Below, in pieces: positions 1-5,011 of a DNA stretch of 11,511 nt. The stretch lies in assembly GCA_964540095.1 (NCBI GenBank), contig CAZILH010000027.1, forward strand, positions 1 through 11,511, read 5' to 3'. The notes beneath the pieces were generated by a model. It saw nothing but the letters and a program-made list of their open reading frames with translations. It searched no databases and was not told the origin of the DNA. The position numbers and the translations under genes are program-made. The stretch is from CALMZN01 sp964540095. GTDB lineage: Bacteria; Patescibacteriota; Patescibacteriia; UBA1558; GWA2-36-10. The number at the start of each line of letters is the position of its first letter. Within the stretch, counting starts at the first letter, position 1.

Positions 1-472
1 GCACAGCGCAATAAGAGCAAAATTTATTACAACCAGTCATGATTGGCACATAAGCACGATAATTAGAAAGATAGTTTGGTTGAATAGAAAAAAAGTCAGG
101 CAGAGCTAATTTTTTTTCTGGCATTATATTTCGTAGATCATGAGCCAGATTATCCAAGTGATTGATATCAATAAATAAATCAAATTTGTGAGCTAGTTTT
201 TTTCGATCAGCTGGCAAGACACAGCCAGACAGTAGAGTAATTAGTGGTTTGGTTTCCTTGATAATTTGCCATTCTCTTAATTTTCCGTAAATCCGATCAA
301 CCGCTGCTTGGCGTACTGAGCAAGCGATTAAACCAATCAAGTCAGCTTCTTTTTCATTTTGAGTTTCTGTATAGCCGATTTTTTTCAAAATCGTAGCCAA
401 TCTTTCAGCGTCAGAAGTATTCATCTGACAGCCAAAGATTATAAGATGAAATTTTTTTATACTTTTTCCCAT
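1..472 (-). CDS. miaB: tRNA-2-methylthio-N6-dimethylallyladenosine synthase MiaB, N-terminal part (3' end beyond window)
   Basis: Radical-SAM methylthiotransferase that adds a methylthio group to i6A37 (giving ms2i6A) in tRNAs reading codons that begin with U; cytoplasmic. The 157 visible residues cover the UPF0004 domain and the start of the radical-SAM domain. The three cysteines for the auxiliary 4Fe-4S cluster are visible: C15 in FGCQMN, C51 in ACSVR and C84 in SGCVLP. The SAM-cluster motif CNKFCSYC (CxxxCxxC) is at residues 148-155. The CSVR context favours MiaB over MtaB or RimO, but the C-terminal TRAM domain that would help confirm this is outside the window. The ATG at 472 shares its A with the guaB stop (TAATG), so translation is probably coupled; no strong Shine-Dalgarno site is seen. 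It appears to be the last visible gene of the thrS-guaB-miaB run. Confidence 0.93.
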   Translation of the reverse strand, partial: MGKSIKKFHLIIFGCQMNTSDAERLATILKKIGYTETQNEKEADLIGLIACSVRQAAVDRIYGKLREWQIIKETKPLITLLSGCVLPADRKKLAHKFDLFIDINHLDNLAHDLRNIMPEKKLALPDFFSIQPNYLSNYRAYVPIMTGCNKFCSYCAV

Positions 473-1890
473 TAGATTACTTCGTTGTCATGTGAACCGG
501 ATTCTATCTGGCCAGAGTGGGTGATGCGTATAAATTCAGCATTATTTCTTAGTTCTTCTAGATTGCGAGCATTGCCGTAGCTCATGCCAGAACGTAGGCC
601 GCCAATAAAATTATTGATAATATTCTGGACTGGACCGCGATAAGGCACGCGCGCTTCAATACCTTCGGGAGTGATTTGGTTAAAGTTTTCTTTGGCATCA
701 GGCCGAGATAAAGAGGCGGTAAGTGAAGCCATACCGCGAGATATTTTGTATTGTCGGCCTTTGTAGTTGAGAGTTGGGCCCGGCGTTTCTTCGGTGCCAG
801 CAAATTGTCCGCCAATCATGACAGTGTCAGACCCAGCGGCTAGGGCCTTGACCAAGTCAGCTGGCTGTTTGATACCGCCATCAGCCAACAAAGGTATACC
901 GGCTTGCCGGCAAACTGGCGCAATATTGAAAATAGCCGTCAATTGTGGTACGCCAAAACCAGTAGTGATTCTAGTGGTGCAGATTGAACCCGGTCCTATA
1001 CCGACCTTGACTGCCTGTACACCAGCGCTAATCAAATCACGAGCGGCTTGGGCTGTAGCAATATTGCCACCTATTAAATTAATATTTGGATATTTATTGC
1101 GAATAGCATGAATAGCTCTTAATTCATTGATCGAGTGTCCGTGGGCAATATCAACCACCAAAACATCAGCTTCGGCCTCAATCAAAGCTTGGGCTCGCTC
1201 CAAAAATCCCTCGCGGACTCCAATGGCCGCTCCAACCAATAATCGGCCCTTGTTATCTTTGCTGGCTTGCTTGTTGTTGAGATTGCGACTGATGTCAGTG
1301 GCCGTGATCAAGCCCATGATGTTGAACTCCGCGTCAACTAGGGGCAATTTTTCAATTTTGTAGCTTTTCATCAGGGCTTTGGCTTCTTCGGGGCTGACAT
1401 CAGGAGCGGCAGTGATAAGCTTGCTTTTGGGAGTCATCAAGTCAGACACCAAGACATTGTCATTGGTGGCAAAGAGCATATCGCGGTGAGTAATGATGCC
1501 CAACAATTTGTGACCGTCAGTCGTCACCAAAAAGCTGGTGCAGTTTAATTCGGCAATTTTGGCTTTGGTTTCAGCTAGAGTGCAGTCGGGATGAATAGTA
1601 AAAGGATTATCAATAATAATATTTTGTTTTCTTTTGACTTTGATTACTTCTTTGGCTTGCGTTTCTATGTCACAAAAACGGTGAATAATACCAATACCAC
1701 CAGCCAAAGACATAGCAATGGCCATGCGACTTTCCGTCACAGTGTCCATGTTGGCGCTGACTAAGGGTATTTTGAGAGAGATGTTTTGGGTTAAGTTGGC
1801 AGTGATGTCAACATCCTGACGGGACTGTACATCAGATTTTTTGGGCACCAACAAAACATCATCGTAAGTAAGGGCAGTTTTGATTTCCAT
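472..1890 (-). CDS. guaB: IMP dehydrogenase GuaB (CBS-domain containing); GMP reductase activity not excluded
   Basis: IMP dehydrogenase oxidises IMP to XMP with NAD+, the committed step to guanine nucleotides. The 472-residue length suits a full TIM barrel with an inserted CBS pair (about residues 92-205). Family marks seen: LTYDDVLLVP at 7-16, ANMDTVTE at 46-53, GGIGIIH at 64-70, the NAD-side DIAHGHS at 247-253, and the catalytic loop GIGPGSICTTR with Cys304. Also present are LADGGI at 335-340, RGMASL at 385-390, PEGIE at 408-412 and a C-terminal GGLRSGMSY. Oddity: the flap between GMASL and PEGIE is short, and the Arg-Tyr dyad usual in IMPDH (the RYFQ-type motif) is not apparent. CBS-containing GMP reductases are known in actinobacteria, so the exact reaction is less certain than the family. 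The start ATG at 1890 has an AAGGA Shine-Dalgarno site at 1896-1900, 5 bases away. The gene lies 12 bases after thrS and overlaps miaB by one base, so it is probably transcribed from the thrS T-box promoter. Confidence 0.9.
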   Translation of the reverse strand: MEIKTALTYDDVLLVPKKSDVQSRQDVDITANLTQNISLKIPLVSANMDTVTESRMAIAMSLAGGIGIIHRFCDIETQAKEVIKVKRKQNIIIDNPFTIHPDCTLAETKAKIAELNCTSFLVTTDGHKLLGIITHRDMLFATNDNVLVSDLMTPKSKLITAAPDVSPEEAKALMKSYKIEKLPLVDAEFNIMGLITATDISRNLNNKQASKDNKGRLLVGAAIGVREGFLERAQALIEAEADVLVVDIAHGHSINELRAIHAIRNKYPNINLIGGNIATAQAARDLISAGVQAVKVGIGPGSICTTRITTGFGVPQLTAIFNIAPVCRQAGIPLLADGGIKQPADLVKALAAGSDTVMIGGQFAGTEETPGPTLNYKGRQYKISRGMASLTASLSRPDAKENFNQITPEGIEARVPYRGPVQNIINNFIGGLRSGMSYGNARNLEELRNNAEFIRITHSGQIESGSHDNEVI

Positions 1891-1902
1891 ATTTTTCCTT
1901 TC

Positions 1903-3651
1903 TTATAAATTTAGATCACGATGTTTGATTTGGGTTTTTATTTTGTCGATGAATTTTTGTTTGGCTATATTTAATAAATCTTTTTGTCCGCGAACCCTGA
2001 CCGCTAAATTGTCTGAGCCCATTTCTTTATCGCCAATGACTAAGACATAAGGGACTTTTTCATGAGACGCTTTGCGGATTTTGTTGCCTACTGTTTCGTC
2101 CAAATCATCCAATTCTACGCGAATGCCTTCAGCTAAAAATTCGGCTTGCAGTTTTTTGGCAAAATCAGTATGAGTTGAAGCAACGGTTAATATTTTTATT
2201 TGCACGGGAGACAGCCAGAGAGGGAAATTACCAGCTAGGTGCTCTATTAGTATTGAAGCAAATCTTTCAATAGAGCCCATGATGGCGCAATGAAGCATGA
2301 CAATGCGTTCTTGATCACCTTGCTCATTGGCGCAAAAGAGGTCAAATCTTTCCGGCATATTGAAATCTAGTTGGATGGTGGCTACTTGATATTCTCGGCC
2401 CAAAGAATCTTTGGCCATAAAATCAATTTTTGGTCCATAAAAAGCCGCTTCGCCAGGACCTTCTTCAAAAGCTAGTTTATTTTTCTTGAGTAGATCGCGT
2501 AATTCATTCTCCATTTTTTGCCAAGTATCTTCAGTACCCAAATAATTTTTCATATTATCTGCGTCATGTAAAGACAGTCTTCTTGCCAAGGGAAAGCCAA
2601 AAGCACCATAGAAACTCTGAATAATATCTATAATGTTGCTAATTTCTTGGCGCATTTGGTTAAAGCGACAAAAAACATGAGCGTCGTCTTGAGTAATACA
2701 ACGGACTCTTTGTAAACCTGACAACTCTCCACTTTGCTCGTCGCGGTAAACCATGGTAGTTTCAGCATAGCGTTGGGGTAAATCGCGATAACTGCGGGGC
2801 AGGTGAGCATAAATTTGAGTGTGGTGTGGGCAATTCATTGGTTTCATTACGAAATCATGATCCTCCCTGGTTTTTATTCTAAATAATTCTTCAGCAAATT
2901 TTTCCCAATGGCCACTAGTTTCGTATAATTCTTTTTTTGTAATATGAGGAATAGTTACTCTTTCGTAGCCGTATTTTTGACGTAGTTCCCAAACATAATT
3001 ATCTAATTCCTGTCTTAAGATTGTGCCTTTTGGTGTCCATAGTGGCAAACCGGCACCTACTAAATCAGAAAAAGTGAAAAGATCCAAATCTTTTCCCAGC
3101 TTACGATGATCTCGGAGCTTGGCTTGCTCAAGCATATTGAGATGCACAGCCAATTCTTTTCGGTTAGCAAACGCTAAACCATAAATTCTGGTCATCATTT
3201 GATTTTTTTCATCACCACGCCAATAAGCGCCAGCTAGATGAGTGAGCTTGAAACCATCACCGGGTATATCTTTTGTGTTTTTGATATGCGGTCCAGCACA
3301 CAGATCTTCAAAATCACCAGAAGCATAAAAAGAGATTTTTTCGTCTTTTGGTAAATCATTAATCAGTTCTTCTTTGAAGTTTTGTTTGAGCGATTTCATT
3401 TTTTTCAAAGCATCTTCACGACTGACAATAGTTTTTTTGAATTCAATATTTTGTTTGATCAGCTCTTGCATGGTTTTTTCTATTTCTGGTAAATCAGCAT
3501 CAGATAATTTTTCGCTCAGCAAAAAATCATAATAAAAACCATTATCAATAGTTGGTCCAATGCCCAGCTTGGCACTAGGAAATTTTTTTAAGACGGCCAT
3601 AGCCATGATGTGCGATAGCGAGTGTCGAATCTCTTCTAAATTTTTTGCCAT
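1903..3651 (-). CDS. thrS: Threonyl-tRNA synthetase lacking the N-terminal TGS domain
   Basis: Class II aminoacyl-tRNA synthetase that charges tRNA-Thr and edits Ser-tRNA-Thr. At 582 residues it is about 60 shorter than E. coli ThrRS (642), and the difference is all at the N-terminus. The protein starts directly with the editing domain: HSLSH (H10, H14) and DLCAGPH (C118, H122), matching E. coli H73/H77 and C182/H186 in spacing. The catalytic core follows, with motif 1 around 203-236, zinc ligands C274 (MNCPH), H325 (DDAHVF) and H454 (MLHCAIMGS), motif 2 near 297-322 with YRDE, and motif 3 GSIERF (R463). A C-terminal anticodon-binding domain occupies about 478-575. The usual Arg after the third zinc His is Cys455 here. 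An in-frame TAA 12 bases upstream of ATG 3651 rules out an N-terminal extension, so the TGS domain is truly absent rather than mis-called. No Shine-Dalgarno site is seen; the start lies about 20 bases after the leader terminator's U-tract. Confidence 0.96.
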   Translation of the reverse strand: MAKNLEEIRHSLSHIMAMAVLKKFPSAKLGIGPTIDNGFYYDFLLSEKLSDADLPEIEKTMQELIKQNIEFKKTIVSREDALKKMKSLKQNFKEELINDLPKDEKISFYASGDFEDLCAGPHIKNTKDIPGDGFKLTHLAGAYWRGDEKNQMMTRIYGLAFANRKELAVHLNMLEQAKLRDHRKLGKDLDLFTFSDLVGAGLPLWTPKGTILRQELDNYVWELRQKYGYERVTIPHITKKELYETSGHWEKFAEELFRIKTREDHDFVMKPMNCPHHTQIYAHLPRSYRDLPQRYAETTMVYRDEQSGELSGLQRVRCITQDDAHVFCRFNQMRQEISNIIDIIQSFYGAFGFPLARRLSLHDADNMKNYLGTEDTWQKMENELRDLLKKNKLAFEEGPGEAAFYGPKIDFMAKDSLGREYQVATIQLDFNMPERFDLFCANEQGDQERIVMLHCAIMGSIERFASILIEHLAGNFPLWLSPVQIKILTVASTHTDFAKKLQAEFLAEGIRVELDDLDETVGNKIRKASHEKVPYVLVIGDKEMGSDNLAVRVRGQKDLLNIAKQKFIDKIKTQIKHRDLNL

Positions 3652-3671
3652 ATTTTTAGTTATTATTAATT

Positions 3672-3701
3672 AAAAAATCCCAAAGAACAGCTGTTCTTGG
3701 G
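3672..3701 (-). terminator. Intrinsic terminator of the thrS T-box leader
   Basis: Minus-strand stem at 3679-3701, CCCAAGAAC against GUUCUUUGGG with one bulged U, followed by a run of six U (3672-3677). Its 5' arm is the 3' arm of the antiterminator, so the two structures exclude each other. It ends about 20 bases before the thrS start codon. Confidence 0.9.
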
Positions 3702-3859
3702 ACCCAAAGTATAGGGCGGTTCCACCCAAGTTCTTTCCATGCATAGGAAAACACTCATTTCCGCCCACTGGGCGGTCACCCTGTGGGTGAATTTAGACTT
3801 AGCCCCGGAGGATCCATAATTTGGAGAATAGTTGGTAGCTATTCCAATCGTCTAAAGCA
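3672..3859 (-). promoter_or_regulatory. T-box riboswitch leader of thrS-guaB-miaB (threonine)
   Basis: A tRNA-sensing leader, read on the minus strand. The T-box core GGGUGGAACCGCCC is at 3714-3727; its UGGA (3721-3724) would pair with a tRNA 3' end UCCA. The antiterminator fits exactly: helix A1 CUUGGG (3725-3730) with CCCAAG (3696-3701), bulge UGGAACC, and helix A2 GCCC (3714-3717) with GGGU (3702-3705). The CCCAAG strand is shared with the terminator at 3679-3701, the standard T-box switch. Stem I is closed by TTTAGAC/GTCTAAA (3850-3856 with 3792-3798). Inside it is a hairpin (3826-3831 with 3839-3844) whose 7-base loop CUACCAA holds ACC, a Thr codon (3834-3836). Three more hairpins follow: 3776-3790, 3761-3775 and 3734-3750. 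Stem I is much shorter than the canonical form, and the specifier sits in a terminal rather than internal loop. T-box identity is seen and strong; the specifier assignment is inference supported by the downstream thrS. Confidence 0.93.
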
Positions 3860-3865
3860 AAAATA

Positions 3866-3894
3866 ATTATACAGCATATTTTTTTATTTTGTAA
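3866..3894 (-). promoter_or_regulatory. Promoter of the thrS T-box operon
   Basis: A perfect -10 box TATAAT on the minus strand at 3866-3871, with a poor -35 (TTACAA at 3889-3894, spacing 17, or CTTACA one base further). Transcription would start near 3859, just before the closing strand of Stem I, which supports the call. It lies back to back with the plus-strand promoter at 3899-3927. Confidence 0.65.
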
Positions 3895-3898
3895 GATA

Positions 3899-3927
3899 TT
3901 GACAAAATAGATGATATATGCTATTAT
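3899..3927 (+). promoter_or_regulatory. Strong sigma-70-type promoter for the plus-strand accessory unit
   Basis: Consensus -35 TTGACA at 3899-3904, a 17-base spacer, and -10 TATTAT at 3922-3927 (an overlapping TATTAT lies at 3925-3930). Transcription would start near 3934, giving a leader of about 155 bases before the gene at 4091. A 16-base perfect palindrome TTAAAAGTACTTTTAA (3937-3952) lies right at or after the start site and might be an operator, but the stretch is AT-rich and could be chance. Confidence 0.7.
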
Positions 3928-3983
3928 TATAGGTTATTAAAAGTACTTTTAAATACTTGCGAAAATAGCTAAAAACAGCTAAA

Positions 3984-4041
3984 TATAGCCATAGTGTCTA
4001 GATTAAGTGAAGAATTACGTAGTTTAGATGCTATGGCTATA
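3984..4041 (+). ncRNA. Strand-specific 22-bp RNA hairpin in the leader of the GC-rich gene
   Basis: Bases 3984-4005 pair with 4020-4041 to give an uninterrupted 22-bp stem with a 14-base loop (4006-4019). The outer 11 bp (TATAGCCATAG/CTATGGCTATA) are perfect. The inner part uses four G-U wobbles (3995-4030, 3996-4029, 4001-4024, 4003-4022). On the opposite strand these would be A-C mismatches, so the fold favours the plus-strand transcript, which is the direction of the promoter at 3899-3927. No U-tract follows, so it is not a typical terminator. It may be a structured 5' leader or a small RNA; function unknown. A 10-base periodic AGCTAAA repeat (3967-3973, 3977-3983) immediately precedes it. 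The rest of 3652-4090 holds the T-box and the two promoters; no other gene is seen there. Confidence 0.5.
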
Positions 4042-4079
4042 AGAGCCAGCTAATCACGTGGATCCACCGTCAACTTTCC

Positions 4080-4085
4080 GGAGGT
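4080..4085 (+). promoter_or_regulatory. Strong Shine-Dalgarno site deciding the start at 4091
   Basis: GGAGGT at 4080-4085, 5 bases before ATG 4091. An in-frame ATG at 4058 would give 11 extra residues but would place this Shine-Dalgarno site inside the coding region, so 4091 is preferred. The strength of the site is unlike most other genes in the window, several of which have none. Confidence 0.85.
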
Positions 4086-4090
4086 GTGTC

Positions 4091-4789
4091 ATGAACGCGT
4101 TTCTGTCTTGGGTCGCTGTGGCCTTGGTGGCTTTCGTTCTGTACATGAGCGCCATCATCGCCAGTCTCGCCAGACAGCAGAAGATCGCGCAGAAGAGTGG
4201 AATGGTTCAGGATCACTTCGTCATCCTGAAGAACTCCTGGGACTGGAAGTGGTACTGCTTCCTCTGGAACTTCGTTCCCTGGAACCGGACGAAGAGTCCG
4301 ACCGTCTGGACGCGTTGCCAGTACTTGCGCGCCTTGATGCTCAAGCCGCTGGGTTTGCCGATCCTCGGGTCGGCGTATCTGTTAGTCGCGATGTGCTTTC
4401 TCTGCCTTGCTACCTTTTGGTCCGTCTGCGAGTTTTGCTGGCGGACGATCCTGTTCAGGGCGTATGTGCCCAACGGCGTAGAGATGTTTGCTGACGATGG
4501 TCCTGGTTTCTTCACCTACAGGCCTGTCAGCAAGCTGCGCGGTCTGGGTTTGTGGCCTCTGCTGGTTCTTTGGGGTTTGTGGCTACGCTACAATCATCAG
4601 ACAAGCTTGATCCGGCATGACCTGAAGTGGCCAGCCATCATCCTCCTGGCAGGCATCGTCATCTTCTTCATCCTGATCCTGACAAAGACCGATACTGCTC
4701 AGATGGCGGGGAGGGTTATCAAGGACGTCTATCGCAAGATCTGTCCGCTGGTGGATGTCATCGACGATCCGCGAGCGAGAAACAAGTAG
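4091..4789 (+). CDS. GC-rich four-helix membrane protein of unknown function, probably acquired
   Basis: Not recognised. The 232-residue product reads as an integral membrane protein with hydrophobic segments at about 5-26, 88-110, 152-166 and 180-198, and loops rich in Trp and Cys. A Trp/aromatic-rich stretch lies at 49-64 (SWDWKWYCFLWNFVPWN), cysteines cluster at 102-116 (CFLC, CEFC), and the C-terminal tail is charged (about 200-232). No catalytic motif stands out. The base composition is foreign: the row at 4261-4320 has 37 G/C of 60, against 17 of 60 at 3421-3480 in thrS, and codons ending in C or G dominate. It has its own promoter (3899-3927), structured leader, strong Shine-Dalgarno site, and tandem 3' hairpins ending in a terminator, so it behaves as a self-contained monocistronic unit. 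It sits between a conserved operon and a palindromic repeat. Coding status is supported by the Shine-Dalgarno site, the long open frame and coherent membrane segments. A long alternative +frame at 4084-4494 is taken to be a GC-rich shadow. Confidence 0.8.
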   Translation: MNAFLSWVAVALVAFVLYMSAIIASLARQQKIAQKSGMVQDHFVILKNSWDWKWYCFLWNFVPWNRTKSPTVWTRCQYLRALMLKPLGLPILGSAYLLVAMCFLCLATFWSVCEFCWRTILFRAYVPNGVEMFADDGPGFFTYRPVSKLRGLGLWPLLVLWGLWLRYNHQTSLIRHDLKWPAIILLAGIVIFFILILTKTDTAQMAGRVIKDVYRKICPLVDVIDDPRARNK

Positions 4790-4790
4790 T

Positions 4791-4821
4791 GAATCATCTC
4801 TGCCCTTGGGCGGAGTGATTC
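4791..4821 (+). repeat. Hairpin directly after the stop codon of the GC-rich gene
   Basis: GAATCA (4791-4796) pairs with TGATTC (4816-4821), enclosing CTC/GAG and GCC/GGC with one extra base and one wobble. No U-tract follows, so it may protect the mRNA 3' end or act with the terminator just downstream. Confidence 0.6.
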
Positions 4822-4830
4822 CGCAACATG

Positions 4831-4873
4831 AGACCTCGGTTGGTAACCATTCCGGCCGGGGTCTTTTCTTTTT
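4831..4873 (+). terminator. Intrinsic terminator of the GC-rich gene
   Basis: Stem GACCTCGG (4832-4839) with CCGGGGTC (4856-4863), one G-U pair, and a loop that includes GGTAACC. The stem is followed by TTTTCTTTTT (4864-4873). The GC-rich stem and T-run are typical of a Rho-independent terminator on the plus strand. Confidence 0.88.
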
Positions 4874-4891
4874 GGGAAAAATAAAAAGCCA

Positions 4892-4995
4892 GTCCTCTAT
4901 ACTGTCATTCCCGCGAAAGCGGGAATCTACCATTATCATACCAATGGCAAGTCAATGGTAGATCCCGGATCAAGTCCGGGATGACAATGGAGGAC
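4892..4995. repeat. REP/MITE-like composite palindromic element
   Basis: About 104 bases of nested inverted repeats in the gap between two convergent genes. The outer arms are GTCCTC (4892-4897) with GAGGAC (4990-4995), continuing to TGTCATTCCCG (4903-4913) with CGGGATGACA (4977-4986), one base different. Within are three hairpins: ATTCCCGC-GAAA-GCGGGAAT (4907-4926), CTACCATT (4927-4934) with AATGGTAG (4954-4961), and ATCCCGGA (4962-4969) with TCCGGGAT (4975-4982). The GTCATTCCCGC...GCGGGAAT and ATCCCGGATCAAGTCCGGGAT blocks resemble short dispersed repeats found in many bacteria (the Neisseria dRS3 type and alphaproteobacterial palindromes are similar). It has no coding capacity, so any movement would need a transposase supplied from elsewhere. 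Bases 4874-4891 and 4996-5011 hold nothing I recognise. Confidence 0.75.
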
Positions 4996-5011
4996 CGGCG
5001 ACTCCTTCGTA

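Noticed and set aside
3937..3952. Perfect 16-base palindrome TTAAAAGTACTTTTAA as a repressor operator
   Set aside because: It lies at the predicted transcription start, which is suggestive, but such AT palindromes arise easily and no regulator gene is nearby.
3994..4053. Short GTG-started reading frame (19 residues, VSRLSEELRSLDAMAIRAS) in the leader of the GC-rich gene
   Set aside because: No Shine-Dalgarno site, very short, and it lies wholly over the 22-bp hairpin, which explains the sequence better. A leader peptide or gene remnant remains possible.
4058..4090. Upstream ATG at 4058 extending the GC-rich gene by 11 residues
   Set aside because: The strong GGAGGT site sits 5 bases before ATG 4091 and would be inside the longer form; the added residues are not membrane-like and begin at a palindrome.
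4084..4494. 136-codon open frame overlapping the GC-rich gene in another frame
   Set aside because: Arg/Ala/Val-rich product typical of a GC-rich shadow frame, no start signal of its own, and it ends inside the real gene.
4832..4863. Integron attC site at the 3' end of the GC-rich gene
   Set aside because: The GTTRRRY and RYYYAAC cores are not met and a T-run follows, so a terminator explains it.
4903..4986. tRNA gene, because of the cloverleaf-like folding of the repeat
   Set aside because: No T-loop GTTCRA block, no D-loop bases and no proper anticodon arm; it matches palindromic repeat patterns instead.
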